From NCBI RefSeq assembly GCF_014202115.1, contig NZ_JACHFW010000010.1, positions 1-64,000 of the forward strand: a DNA stretch of 64,000 nt. The letters are read 5' to 3'. The position numbers and the translations under genes are program-made. Of the stretch, positions 26,707 to 35,071 are shown piece by piece (positions within the stretch are counted from its first letter, which is position 1; the number at the start of each line of letters is the position of its first letter). The notes beneath the pieces are model-generated. The model saw only the letters and a list, made by a program, of their open reading frames with translations, was not told the DNA's origin and did no database searches. This DNA is from Catenibacillus scindens (GTDB taxonomy: Bacteria; Bacillota; Clostridia; Lachnospirales; Lachnospiraceae).

Positions 26707-27471
26707 TTACTCATTCCTTTCTTCCATGGCCAGAATCTTATCGGCCAGAGCGTTGTAAACTTCCTTCATCGGAGAATCTTCTAAAGTTTCAAACACAGTT
26801 CCGCCTTTAGCTTCCGCCGCCTGGATATCTGGCGAACGCGGGACATACTGAACCATCTGGGTCCCAATCTCTTTCAGAGCTTCATTGACAATAGCTTCTT
26901 CATTTTCAATATTTTTCGCGTTGAGGATCAACCCCTGCAGCCGGGCGTAACCCCGCCTGCCAAATCCACGAATGGCCGTGGCAATATTGTTAGCCGCGTA
27001 CAGGCTCATCATCTCCCCTGAGGATACAATGTAAACCTCCCGGGCATAGCCGCCCCGGATCGGCATGGCAAATCCGCCGCAGACCACATCGCCCAAAACA
27101 TCATAAATAACAATATCCGGCTCATAGACCTGAAAAGCATGAAGACTTTCCAACTGTTCAAAAGCGGAGATAATTCCCCGCCCGGCACAGCCTACACCAG
27201 GAGTTGGTCCTCCCGATTCGACACAAAGTACACCGCCGTATCCCTCAAAAACTATATCTTCCAGACGTATATCCTCGCCCTTTTCCTTAATCTGCTCCAA
27301 AACTGTGGGAATGCGCCGTCCACCCATAAGATTTTTTGTGGAATCGGCTTTCGGATCGCAGCCAATCTGCATGACCCGGTAATTTTTCCCCGCTAAAGCC
27401 GCGGATAAATTGGACGTGGTGGTAGATTTTCCAATCCCGCCTTTACCATAAATAGCAATTTTGCGCTTCAC
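26707..27471 (-). CDS. NifH-like Fe protein (nitrogenase reductase superfamily)
   Basis: About 254 residues. P-loop [10 protein letters not shown] is near residue 10. The [4Fe-4S] ligands are Cys95 (GVGCAGRGI) and Cys131 ([13 protein letters not shown]), at almost the same spacing as NifH Cys97/Cys132. GTG 27471 is preferred because GGAGG lies five bases upstream and the protein then begins like NifH; TTG codons at 27489 and 27483 are open alternatives. The dimer should hydrolyse ATP and pass electrons to the 22454/21138 proteins. First gene of the operon. No nifE, nifN or nifB is nearby, so N2 fixation is not supported. Confidence 0.93.
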   Translation of the reverse strand: MKRKIAIYGKGGIGKSTTTSNLSAALAGKNYRVMQIGCDPKADSTKNLMGGRRIPTVLEQIKEKGEDIRLEDIVFEGYGGVLCVESGGPTPGVGCAGRGIISAFEQLESLHAFQVYEPDIVIYDVLGDVVCGGFAMPIRGGYAREVYIVSSGEMMSLYAANNIATAIRGFGRRGYARLQGLILNAKNIENEEAIVNEALKEIGTQMVQYVPRSPDIQAAEAKGGTVFETLEDSPMKEVYNALADKILAMEERNE

Positions 27472-27535
27472 TGCGTCCTCCAAACTCAATCACCTTTTCT
27501 TTTTATTATTTAAGGACTTCCTTTTTTTGGCAAAA

Positions 27536-27582
27536 CATGGTACCATGCAGTTAGTGTTATCTAACCAACAATTGGGATTATA
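27536..27582 (-). promoter_or_regulatory. Promoter and dyads of the nitrogenase-like operon
   Basis: Minus strand: extended -10 TGTTATAAT (27585-27577) with a weak AAGACA at -35 (27605-27600) and 17-bp spacing. Downstream lie an inverted repeat GTTAG-N6-CTAAC (27550-27565) and the palindrome CATGGTACCATG (27536-27547), both between the start point and the gene. The GTTAG/CTAAC dyad is in repressor position. It loosely recalls metal-dependent DtxR-type sites, but that is not established. Confidence 0.55.
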
Positions 27583-27653
27583 ACACACAAAATCTCCCAT
27601 GTCTTTCAAAATATTTGACAGAACTTTCATTTTTACGGGAAAGGTGAGCAAAA

Positions 27654-28322
27654 ATGAATGATAAAAGTAAAGAAGTGACTTGCAAAGAAGAATTTTATAA
27701 TTTTAAGGCCCTCTGCGACGCGGCTCTCCACAGAGACCCCAGCCAGACAAAGGCAATCCTTGAAAAGCAGTCCAGATGCCTGTTTGATGGAGAAATCCGC
27801 GAGGCGGATATTCTTGTTTTCCTGACCTCCATGAACCGGAGTTTTTATAATTACATATTATATACTATGGATCTTTCTCTGTACCAATGCTGTTATGAAA
27901 ATGTGCGGCTGATCCACCGATGCAAAGACAAAAATGAATTTTTCCAGAAAGCCGGCCAGATTATCCACGCCTACTGCCATGAACTGGCCTTAAACCTCCA
28001 GGATAACCCTTATATTATCCGGGCGAGAGAATACATATCCAGCCACCTGGATGAGAATCTCCATCTGGAGGATGTGGCCGATCATTTATATATAAGCAAA
28101 GCCTACCTGTCTGAACTTTTCTGCTCCTGTGCAGGCTGCTCTTTCTCCACATACATCACCAGCCTGCGCATGGAAAAGGCAGGACAGCTTCTTCGCTCCA
28201 CAGCCCTGCCAATCCACGACATTGGTGCTGCCTGTGGATTTCTATCTCCAGCTTACTTTTCTACGGTATTTGCCCGACACTACGGCGTGTCTCCAAGACA
28301 ATACCGCCGAAAAGTGTCCTGA
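27654..28322 (+). CDS. AraC family regulator, divergent from nitrogenase-like operon
   Basis: A 222-residue protein. The C-terminal 100 residues hold two helix-turn-helix motifs: LEDVADHLYISKAYLSELF and IHDIGAACGFLSPAYFSTVF, ending SPRQYRRK. The N-terminal part (about 1-115) is helical and lacks a cupin. It contains several Cys and His residues, such as YQCCYENVRLIHRC, that could sense a metal or cofactor. ATG 27654 has GGTGAG upstream. Divergent placement makes it the probable activator of the operon. Confidence 0.85.
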   Translation: MNDKSKEVTCKEEFYNFKALCDAALHRDPSQTKAILEKQSRCLFDGEIREADILVFLTSMNRSFYNYILYTMDLSLYQCCYENVRLIHRCKDKNEFFQKAGQIIHAYCHELALNLQDNPYIIRAREYISSHLDENLHLEDVADHLYISKAYLSELFCSCAGCSFSTYITSLRMEKAGQLLRSTALPIHDIGAACGFLSPAYFSTVFARHYGVSPRQYRRKVS

Positions 28323-28550
28323 TTTTCAATTCAGGTTCAGCCTCCACAAATCCCAAATAGATGCAGATATTCAACGTCACCCCAATATCTGAATAACCCA
28401 TAATTCCTGCTATCCTCCAGACAATTCCCTTCCGCCAAAAGGGGAGGCACTACTGATCGTTTCGTTCCGGTGCGCAAAGCAAAATAATCGTTGAGCCGCG
28501 ATGGCATCATCTGCCGCCGCGGCCCAACGCTTATCTCAAAGCTATGAAAT
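28323..28550. other. Intergenic region between AraC gene and purC
   Basis: Both flanking genes end here (convergent). I see no gene and no clear T-tailed hairpin, only G+C-rich dyads such as CCGCG...CCGCGG near 28496-28523. Confidence 0.4.
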
Positions 28551-29414
28551 TTACTGAAGTTTCTTGCCTGTGAGCATCTCGTAGCCAAGAAGATACTGAT
28601 CAATCGTTTTCTGAACAACATCCTCCGGAAGGGTCCAATTGCTATCCGGGTTGGCTTTGAGCCAGTCGCGGGCAATCTGTTTGTCGAAAGAAGGCTGGCC
28701 ATGTCCAGGCTCATAGCCGTCTGCCGGCCAAAAACGGGAGCTGTCCGGTGTGAGCATCTCATCGCCGAGAACAATGTTGCCGTCCTCGTCAAGGCCAAAC
28801 TCAAACTTTGTATCCGCGATGATAATCCCGCGGCTAAGAGCGTAATCAGCACACTTCTTGTACAGAGCGATGGTATAATCTCTCAGTTTGGAAGCGTACT
28901 CCTCCCCTTTTCCTGGGAAATACTTTTCCAGATGGGCAACACTCTGCTCATAGGAAATATTCTCATCATGATCGCCGATCTCCGCCTTAGTGGACGGTGT
29001 ATAAATAGGCTCCGGCAGCTTGTCAGATTCTCTCAGGCCCGCAGGCAGCTTAATACCGCACACAGTCCCGTCTTTCTGATAGCTTGCCCAGCCGCTTCCT
29101 GTAATATATCCCCGGACAATACATTCGATGGGAAGCATGTTCAGCTTGCGGCACATCATGCTGTTGCCGTCAAATTGAGGCTGCCGGAAAAATTCCGGCA
29201 TATCTTTAACATCTGTGGAGATCATATGGTTCGGAACAATGTCCTCGGTCATATCGAACCAGAACTTGGACATCTGTGTCAGCACAGTTCCCTTCTTTGT
29301 CACGGTGTTTTTCAAAATAACGTCAAAACAACTGATCCGGTCTGTGGCAACCATGATCAGATTGTCGCCGTTGTCGTAAATTTCACGAACTTTTCCTTCT
29401 TTAATCGGTTTCAT
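28551..29414 (-). CDS. purC: SAICAR synthetase (PurC)
   Basis: 287 residues. The enzyme joins aspartate to CAIR with ATP in purine synthesis. Family signatures are visible: KEGKVREIYD at the start, VATDRISCFDVI, IECIVRGYITGSGW and IIIADTKFEFGLD. The length fits the longer PurC form that lacks a fused PurE. It is a single gene; the ribosome site is GTGAGG before ATG 29414. No other pur gene is in the window. Confidence 0.95.
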   Translation of the reverse strand: MKPIKEGKVREIYDNGDNLIMVATDRISCFDVILKNTVTKKGTVLTQMSKFWFDMTEDIVPNHMISTDVKDMPEFFRQPQFDGNSMMCRKLNMLPIECIVRGYITGSGWASYQKDGTVCGIKLPAGLRESDKLPEPIYTPSTKAEIGDHDENISYEQSVAHLEKYFPGKGEEYASKLRDYTIALYKKCADYALSRGIIIADTKFEFGLDEDGNIVLGDEMLTPDSSRFWPADGYEPGHGQPSFDKQIARDWLKANPDSNWTLPEDVVQKTIDQYLLGYEMLTGKKLQ

Positions 29415-29506
29415 TCTATTTACCTCACTTCTTTATGTTTTGTAACAATACTAGCATAAACAACTTCGGTAAAATACACAATAGTATTTTTAAATTTTTT
29501 TCTGTT

Positions 29507-29650
29507 TCAACCGTATATTTCCTCTACAATGCTCTTAAACTTTACAGCCGCGGAGCTTTTTAGGCTTTTCCAGACGATCATATGATTAATCTGGGACTCA
29601 GGAATCTCAATATCAAAAGTCCGTATATTGGGGTATGGGTAAGCATATTC
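29507..29650 (-). pseudogene. Possible LysR regulator C-terminal remnant
   Basis: A minus-strand frame reads EYAYPYPNIRTFDIEIPESQ, then HMIVWKSLKSSAAVKFKSIV and stops at 29507. This resembles the last 45 residues of LysR substrate-binding domains. No start or HTH is present. It directly follows the decayed ThDP enzyme gene, so the whole interval is likely degenerate. Confidence 0.4.
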
Positions 29651-29661
29651 TCCCGCCGATC

Positions 29662-30671
29662 TTACTTGCTTTCGATGAAAACTTCCACAACCCTGGGCTC
29701 GTTGCTGTCCATGGCCTCCCTGATGGTATCCGCAAGAAGGGAAGGTTCCTTTACCTGGCAGCCCTTGACTCCCATGGACTGTGCCAGATCTGAAAATGAG
29801 ATCACCGGCTGGTCAATATCCATGCCTAGATGGCGCTCCTTGGCCGGATTCCCCCCCCCAAAATCCACTGGCGCACATTTTTCACCTGACGATAAGTACC
29901 ATTGTTGGTAATGACAAAGGTAACAGGGATTTTATAGTGAGCCGCTGTCCAAAATGTCTGCATGGACCAGGCCGCGCTGCCGTCGCCGGAAATGACAAGA
30001 ACCTTTTTCTTTGGCAGAGCCATCTTAACTCCAAGGCCTCCGGGCAGGCCAAAGCCGATGCTTCCGCCGTTTCTCGGACGAAACAGTGTGTTTTCATCTT
30101 TAAAATCCACGATCTGGCGCAAAATAGCCAACGAAGACCAGCAATCGTCCACAATACAAACATCTTCGTCCATGACTTTTGCCACTGCCGATGCCAGAGC
30201 GGTAACTGCCACAGGAGAACGGTCCTTCTCTGCCCCGGCCTTTGCCATTAAGGCCTCATAGATAACCCCTGTCTTTTTGCCGATAACCTGTGCGCGGGCC
30301 CTTGCCGCTTCAGCCAGCTCCGTCTCCGGTTCAAGCAGAATATTCAGGCGGGCCACAGACTTTTGAATATCCCCAAGGATACCACATTCTACAGGAAAGT
30401 TTTTGCCGATCTCCCACGGATCATCGTCAATCTGGATCATGGGATAAATCTCCAATGCCCGCAATCCAAAAAGTATAATCGCCAGAAAGGTTGGCCACAT
30501 CATGTCAACAAATGTCCAAAGAACAATAAGTCCGATCATCTGTCCGATAACTGCCATGCCTGCCGGGGTAATTGGGTCCGGTGCAGGCAGTAATGGAAAA
30601 AGTATCATAATCAGAATACCGATAAGCGACTTTAAATAATACTTCCAGTCGCGTGTCTTTTTATCACCCAT
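29662..30671 (-). pseudogene. Chimeric pseudogene: SLC13 transporter N-terminus fused to ThDP decarboxylase C-terminus
   Basis: The first ~77 residues (MGDKKTRDWKYYLKS, then PDPITPAGMAVIGQM and FLAIILFGLRALEIYP) are the N-terminus of a DASS/SLC13 anion symporter. At about 30440 the frame passes into the C-terminal half of a benzoylformate-decarboxylase-like ThDP enzyme (MIQIDDDPWEIGKNFP, then NGGSIGFGLPGGLGV and ISGDGSAAWSMQ, NNGTYRQVK). This implies an internal deletion. A run of about nine G (29851-29859 on the minus strand) then shifts the frame. The C-terminal tail NPAKERHLGMDIDQPV to IESK continues in another frame to 29662. Start 30671 has GGAGGAGG. Confidence 0.8.
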
Positions 30672-30876
30672 TTTTTCCTCCTCCATAAATGTGGAAGCGC
30701 GCTTGAAATATAGATTTTGCGCAGCTATCCGGCAGAGAAAATTCCGGAAAACATGGCCAGATAGCTGCTGTTCATCAGGCCTGATTTGGTTATGTCATAA
30801 TTTTAACACAGTCCTTTTTAATATGGAAATTAGCATTTTTATCGGTTCCATAAATGATTTTTATTGAGAAAAAAAC

Positions 30877-30907
30877 TTGCTTGTGACGCAGCGTCATAAT
30901 TTATAAT
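30877..30907 (+). promoter_or_regulatory. MerR-type promoter with 19-bp spacer dyad
   Basis: -35 TTGCTT (30877-30882) and -10 TATAAT (30902-30907) are separated by 19 bp. The perfect palindrome TGACGCAGCGTCA (30884-30896) lies inside the spacer. An over-long spacer with a central dyad is the hallmark of promoters controlled by MerR-family proteins, and one is encoded just downstream. Confidence 0.8.
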
Positions 30908-30924
30908 ATATCAGACGGGAATTA

Positions 30925-30976
30925 TGTCGGCTAAAGCCGACCCGAATCCCGCGCCAAGACTGGCGAGCGAGTCTTA
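30925..30976 (+). promoter_or_regulatory. Structured leader of the MerR gene
   Basis: Two stems can be read in the untranslated leader: GTCGGC/GCCGAC (30925-30940) and AAGACT/AGTCTT (30957-30976). The second lies just before the AGGAGG site at 30982. They could affect translation, but no known riboswitch pattern is recognised. Confidence 0.4.
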
Positions 30977-30996
30977 AATTCAGGAGGTAGATGAGC

Positions 30997-31797
30997 ATGG
31001 CAGAACACAGAGCAATACCGGAAGGTTATATGACCGTCGGAGAAATAGCAAAGAAAATGGGGGTGACTGTCCGCACTTTACAGTACTATGATAAAGAAGG
31101 TCTGCTCTCCCCGTCGGCGGAAAGCGAAGGCGGGCGCAGACTTTATACTGATAAAGATCTTGTCACCCTTCATCAGATTGTGTCCCTGAAGTCTCTGGGA
31201 TTTTCTCTGGAGGATATCAGAAAATACATGGTTTCTTTAGAGACGCCGTCGGATGTTGCCAGCGTTCTCACAAAACAGGCGGATGACATAAGAGAAAAAA
31301 TTGAACAATTAAGCATCGCTTTATCCGAAATCGAACAGTTAAAAGAAGAAGTCCTTCAGATGCAGACAGTAAATTTTAAAAAGTATGCAGATATCATTGT
31401 CAATCTGCAAATGAAAAATGACTCATACTATCTGATCAAACATTTTGATGATGACACCCTTGACCATATACGCAGCCAGTTTGATAAGGCAAGTGGGATG
31501 GATTTTATGGACAGGTTTAACCGCCTGACCGATGAGATCATAGAACTGCAAAAGAAGGGCGTTCCACCGGAAAGTGAGAAATGCCAGCAGGCAGTCAGAA
31601 AATATTGGGATCTGATCATGGAGTTTGCCGACGGCGATTTAAGTATGATTCCGAAATTAATGGAAATCGGCAGTATTGACACAGCATCAGTGCCGCGGGA
31701 AAGCAGACAAAAAACAGTGAACGATTATCTTTCCCCGGCTTTTGAAATCTATTTTTCCAAACTTGAAAAAAATCCCTTTGGGGAGGTGGAACAATGA
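30997..31797 (+). CDS. MerR family transcriptional regulator
   Basis: About 266 residues. The N-terminal winged HTH is MTVGEIAKKMGVTVRTLQYY with wing residues EGGRRLYTDKD. A coiled coil (about 90-130) follows, then a C-terminal region resembling TipA-like antibiotic-binding domains. ATG 30997 has AGGAGG at nine bases; ATG 30991 is an alternative. It overlaps the downstream ABC ATPase gene by four bases. Its own promoter has the MerR dyad, so it controls the three-gene operon including itself. Confidence 0.9.
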   Translation: MAEHRAIPEGYMTVGEIAKKMGVTVRTLQYYDKEGLLSPSAESEGGRRLYTDKDLVTLHQIVSLKSLGFSLEDIRKYMVSLETPSDVASVLTKQADDIREKIEQLSIALSEIEQLKEEVLQMQTVNFKKYADIIVNLQMKNDSYYLIKHFDDDTLDHIRSQFDKASGMDFMDRFNRLTDEIIELQKKGVPPESEKCQQAVRKYWDLIMEFADGDLSMIPKLMEIGSIDTASVPRESRQKTVNDYLSPAFEIYFSKLEKNPFGEVEQ

Positions 31798-32609
31798 GCT
31801 GCGCTATAGAAGTTCACGGATTACGAAAAAGCTACGGTGATCACCTGGTTCTCAATGGAGTTGATCTGCAAATTCAATCCGGCGAAATTTTCGCCCTTCT
31901 GGGCGTCAATGGCGCTGGCAAGACGACAATTCTTGAGTGTATAGAAGGATTAAAAAAATATGACGCCGGCCGGATCATTGTCTATGGCAAAACGGGTATC
32001 CAGCTTCAATCATCGGCCCTGCCCGCCCACATCAGGCCAATGGAGGCCGTGACCCTTTTCGCAAAATGGAATAAATCCAAAATTGATCACTCCATGCTTC
32101 ATATTTTAGGCATCGGGGAAATAGAGAAAAAACAGTATATTCAGCTGTCCACCGGGCAGAAAAGGCGGCTGCATCTGGCCCTTGCCCTGATCAGCCATCC
32201 GGATATTATTTTCCTGGACGAGCCCACGGCCGGACTTGACGTTGAGGGACGGCTGGCGCTTCATGAACACACCCGGAGGCTTAAATCACAGGGAAAAACG
32301 ATTATTTTAGCAAGCCACGACATGGCGGAGGTTGAAACCCTTTGTGACCGCATCGCTATTTTAAATAAAGGCAATATCGTCTTTTGCGGCACAGCCTCAG
32401 AATTAACAGATAAAATCAGTAAAAAATATGTTATTTACATAAAGACCCCAAAAGGCGAGAAGCATTTTGAGGCCGAAGATATTGAAGATACTCTGATCGC
32501 TCTCCTCAGAGAACTAAAAAATAAAAAGATCCCCATATGGGATCTGAAAGTTGATCGGGGCACACTGGAACAGCATTTCATGGAAATGACAGGGAGGGAC
32601 GTTAAATGA
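31794..32609 (+). CDS. ABC transporter ATP-binding protein
   Basis: A 271-residue ATPase with Walker A GVNGAGKTT (residues 37-45), signature LSTGQKRRLHLALAL and Walker B IIFLDEPTAGLD. It is of the drug-exporter class. It overlaps the regulator before it and the permease after it by four bases each, indicating tight coupling. Export of a compound that the MerR protein senses is the likely role. Confidence 0.92.
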   Translation: MSCAIEVHGLRKSYGDHLVLNGVDLQIQSGEIFALLGVNGAGKTTILECIEGLKKYDAGRIIVYGKTGIQLQSSALPAHIRPMEAVTLFAKWNKSKIDHSMLHILGIGEIEKKQYIQLSTGQKRRLHLALALISHPDIIFLDEPTAGLDVEGRLALHEHTRRLKSQGKTIILASHDMAEVETLCDRIAILNKGNIVFCGTASELTDKISKKYVIYIKTPKGEKHFEAEDIEDTLIALLRELKNKKIPIWDLKVDRGTLEQHFMEMTGRDVK

Positions 32610-33319
32610 GCGGATTTTTATATAGCCTGAGATTACAGTTAAAATTAGACATACGCAGCAGATCATTATTAGTGACCTGCTATATTGTACCTCTTATTTT
32701 CTTTCTTCTCATGGGACGTATTTTTACTTCTGTAATGCCTGAAATGAAAGGTACTCTGATACAATCTATGATCGTACTGACGGTATCTATGGGCGCTTTT
32801 ATCGGGCTGCCTCCATCGCTGATGGAAACTTACGCCACAGATGTGAAGAAGGTTTACAAAGCTAATGGCGTGCCGCTGTATTCCGGCCTTATTACCATGT
32901 TTTTCTCGGCCTTTATACATCTGTATATCACCTGCGCCATTATACTGCTCCTCTCCCCGGTGCTGTTTGACGCGGTTTTACCCGCCCATGTTCCCCCTTT
33001 TCTGCTCGCCCTCGCCATATTTATTACAGTCTCATTATGCCTGGGGTGCATACTGGGACTGGCAGTAAAAAACCAGGCAAAGTTGACGATGCTCGCCCAG
33101 CTTTTATTTTTACCGTCTATTATGCTCTCAGGGATCATGTTTCCTGTGAATCTGCTGCCTGATTTTTTAGAAGCTATCGGGCGCCTTTTCCCTGCTTTCT
33201 GGGGATACCGCCTGATGCTGGATCAGGGTCTTTATCCGGGAAATCTGTGGTATCCCCTTCTATTATTTGGCGGAGCGGCACTTTACCTATATATCCGCCT
33301 CCACAAAATGAACGGCTGA
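32606..33319 (+). CDS. ABC-2 type permease
   Basis: A 237-residue protein with six predicted helices. The ABC-2 motif region LPSIMLSGIMFPVNLLPDFL is characteristic of drug-export permeases. It is the membrane partner of the 31794 ATPase. Its last 33 bases overlap the 3' end of the convergent GNAT gene (33287), which leaves no room for a separate terminator. Confidence 0.88.
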   Translation: MSGFLYSLRLQLKLDIRSRSLLVTCYIVPLIFFLLMGRIFTSVMPEMKGTLIQSMIVLTVSMGAFIGLPPSLMETYATDVKKVYKANGVPLYSGLITMFFSAFIHLYITCAIILLLSPVLFDAVLPAHVPPFLLALAIFITVSLCLGCILGLAVKNQAKLTMLAQLLFLPSIMLSGIMFPVNLLPDFLEAIGRLFPAFWGYRLMLDQGLYPGNLWYPLLLFGGAALYLYIRLHKMNG

Positions 33320-33901
33320 GTTTTCCCAATATTTCCTGTAAACTCTGTCTTTCTGTCCATCAAGATTAAGCTGATACATGCGAAAAGTGACCCGGATATT
33401 TTTGGGCTGCCACTGTTCTTCGTATGAATACTCATATTTCATCCCGGCCTTTTTCATCACTTTTCCGCTGCCGGGATTGTTCACATCATGGGTCGCCGTC
33501 ACATAGGGAATCCCGTCCCCTTTTAATTGGCCTATGACAGCCAGGACAGCTTCAGTGGTGATCCCCTGCCCCCAAAATTCTTTGCGAAGACCATACCCCA
33601 GATCGAAACTGTCCTCTGTGCTGACATTGACATATCCGACAGGGATATTATCCTTTTTCAGACAGACAGCATAGTTGTAAGCCATTTCCTGAGTATATTT
33701 GCTCAGGAAATGATTTTCATAAAAAGCCTGGGCTTGCGCCATTGTTTTCACAGGAAACCACGGCAGAAACCGATTCACGTCTTTATCGCTGTAAATTTCA
33801 TAGATAGCCCTCACATCAGCCGGTTCAAATTTTCTTAAAATAAGCCGCTCTGTCTCAAGGGCCGGCGTATTCTTTTCCATGCGGCCGGATTCTCTTCTCA
33901 T
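33287..33901 (-). CDS. GNAT family N-acetyltransferase (RimJ/RimL type)
   Basis: About 204 residues. Features are LETERLILRKFEPAD at the N-terminus, GYGLRKEFWGQGITTEAV for acetyl-CoA and NNPGSGKVMKKAGMKYE. Start 33901 has AGAGGAG upstream and lies 13 bases after the DUF1287 stop; ATG 33880 is possible. RimJ-like enzymes acetylate protein N-termini or small molecules. It is translated after the DUF1287 gene and converges on the ABC permease. Confidence 0.87.
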   Translation of the reverse strand: MRRESGRMEKNTPALETERLILRKFEPADVRAIYEIYSDKDVNRFLPWFPVKTMAQAQAFYENHFLSKYTQEMAYNYAVCLKKDNIPVGYVNVSTEDSFDLGYGLRKEFWGQGITTEAVLAVIGQLKGDGIPYVTATHDVNNPGSGKVMKKAGMKYEYSYEEQWQPKNIRVTFRMYQLNLDGQKDRVYRKYWENSAVHFVEADI

Positions 33902-33914
33902 GCGCTCATCTCCT

Positions 33915-34568
33915 CTACTCAGAAATTCTGTAATGTCCTGCCAGATCATCTCTCATTTCGAGAATGTCCTGTTCATAGGCCGTCTGCCACGGGCTGTTAT
34001 GGTGGATCACATAGGGAATCCCTTTTTCATTCCTCCGGTCAGAGACAATGCCAATGTGATCCTGGAAAATGACAATATCCCCGCCCTGCCATTCTTCGAT
34101 CTGAGAAAGATCAGTGGTCAGACGTATTCCCCAATGTTCAAAATAGACTTTCAGATTTTGTACACGCCTGAAATCAATATTTTTATCCGGCCGCTCCACA
34201 TGGTAGTCCGACGGGTTGTCCCTGATGTCCCCATCCACCAGTGTCATCAGATCATAACCTGCATTTTTAAGGGCGAAGGCCACAAGGTCTGTACACACGC
34301 CATAGCCGTCGTCCGGATAGCCTGTTGAATAATATTTGCTTTTATATTTTGGCTTTGTGGCAGCGTATTCCAGAGCGCCCTGCAAAATATCCGTCTCATC
34401 GTCAATGCCGTCCCCATCCTTGTCTGTAGTGCTGACAAACTGCTCCACAGCCGTACCGTATTGATCGGAAGGCCGTCGAGACGACGTATGCTGATAACGG
34501 AAAAGGATGATCAGCGCGCACAAAATGACCGCTATGCCTGCCGTAAAAATAAATACTTTCTTTTTCAT
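33915..34568 (-). CDS. DUF1287 domain protein, exported
   Basis: A 217-residue protein with an N-terminal membrane anchor (MKKKVFIFTAGIAVILCAL). The DUF1287 domain has DDGYGVCTDLVAFALKNAGY, with a Cys in an NlpC/P60-like position, and DIVIFQDHIGIVSDR plus IHHNSPW. The Cys/His pattern suggests a papain-like fold acting on the cell wall, but activity is not shown. It ends 13 bases before the GNAT start. Confidence 0.85.
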   Translation of the reverse strand: MKKKVFIFTAGIAVILCALIILFRYQHTSSRRPSDQYGTAVEQFVSTTDKDGDGIDDETDILQGALEYAATKPKYKSKYYSTGYPDDGYGVCTDLVAFALKNAGYDLMTLVDGDIRDNPSDYHVERPDKNIDFRRVQNLKVYFEHWGIRLTTDLSQIEEWQGGDIVIFQDHIGIVSDRRNEKGIPYVIHHNSPWQTAYEQDILEMRDDLAGHYRISE

Positions 34569-34570
34569 TT

Positions 34571-34680
34571 TATTTCAATTCTTTTGCTTTTTCCTGTGCC
34601 AGATTATTTAATTTCTCATAGACATAGTTTCCGGCTTTCCAGTTATTCAGGTTGTTGATTCTGGATCCATGATCCCCTTA
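34571..34680 (-). pseudogene. C-terminal gene remnant of unknown family
   Basis: A minus-strand frame reads GSRINNLNNWKAGNYVYEKL then LAQEKAKELK and a stop at 34571. It has a natural helical C-terminus look but no start; an in-frame stop lies just upstream. I do not recognise the family. Confidence 0.35.
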
Positions 34681-34947
34681 TTTGACTTACAGCCCTTACA
34701 GCCAATTTTATCTTTCAAATGCACCTATATAGCTCCGCCTTCTTAACGTCAGGTTTACTTGTCTATATGATACATATTACAGATCGCTTGTCAATACTTA
34801 CTGCAAAGTTTTAATTGATTAAACATTCAGAAGTTTCGCTCGCACGGATGCCTCGCCTCGTATGCGCGATGACCTGCGGCTTGCACCGCTTCTTTTCCAC
34901 TTTCAGGCCATTGGCATTGCTCTATTCACATAAAAAATTATAAAAAC

Positions 34948-35038
34948 GTGATTTATATCACTAAAATATATATAATTATGTGATTTCCATTGTATTTTGC
35001 CATCGTTTAGCATATAATAAAAATGTGATTTTTTTCAC
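34948..35038 (+). promoter_or_regulatory. Two CRP-like dyads upstream of AAA remnant
   Basis: GTGATTTATATCAC (34948-34961) and GTGATTTTTTTCAC (35025-35038) are both followed by TAAAAT. They share the GTGA-N6-TCAC layout and the 3' flank, in a very A+T-rich region upstream of the truncated ATPase gene. The rest of 34681-34947 contains nothing I can identify. Confidence 0.5.
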
Positions 35039-35071
35039 TAAAATTTCAAAGAAAATGTGAGGAGTGAGTCT

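Noticed and set aside
21138-27471. A nitrogen-fixation (nif) operon
   Set aside because: Only a NifH-like and two NifD/K-like genes are present; cofactor genes nifB, nifE and nifN are absent, several cluster cysteines are missing and importer genes are interleaved.
28337-28852. Minus-strand frame of 171 codons overlapping purC
   Set aside because: It lies in a different frame across the purC coding sequence and resembles no protein family.
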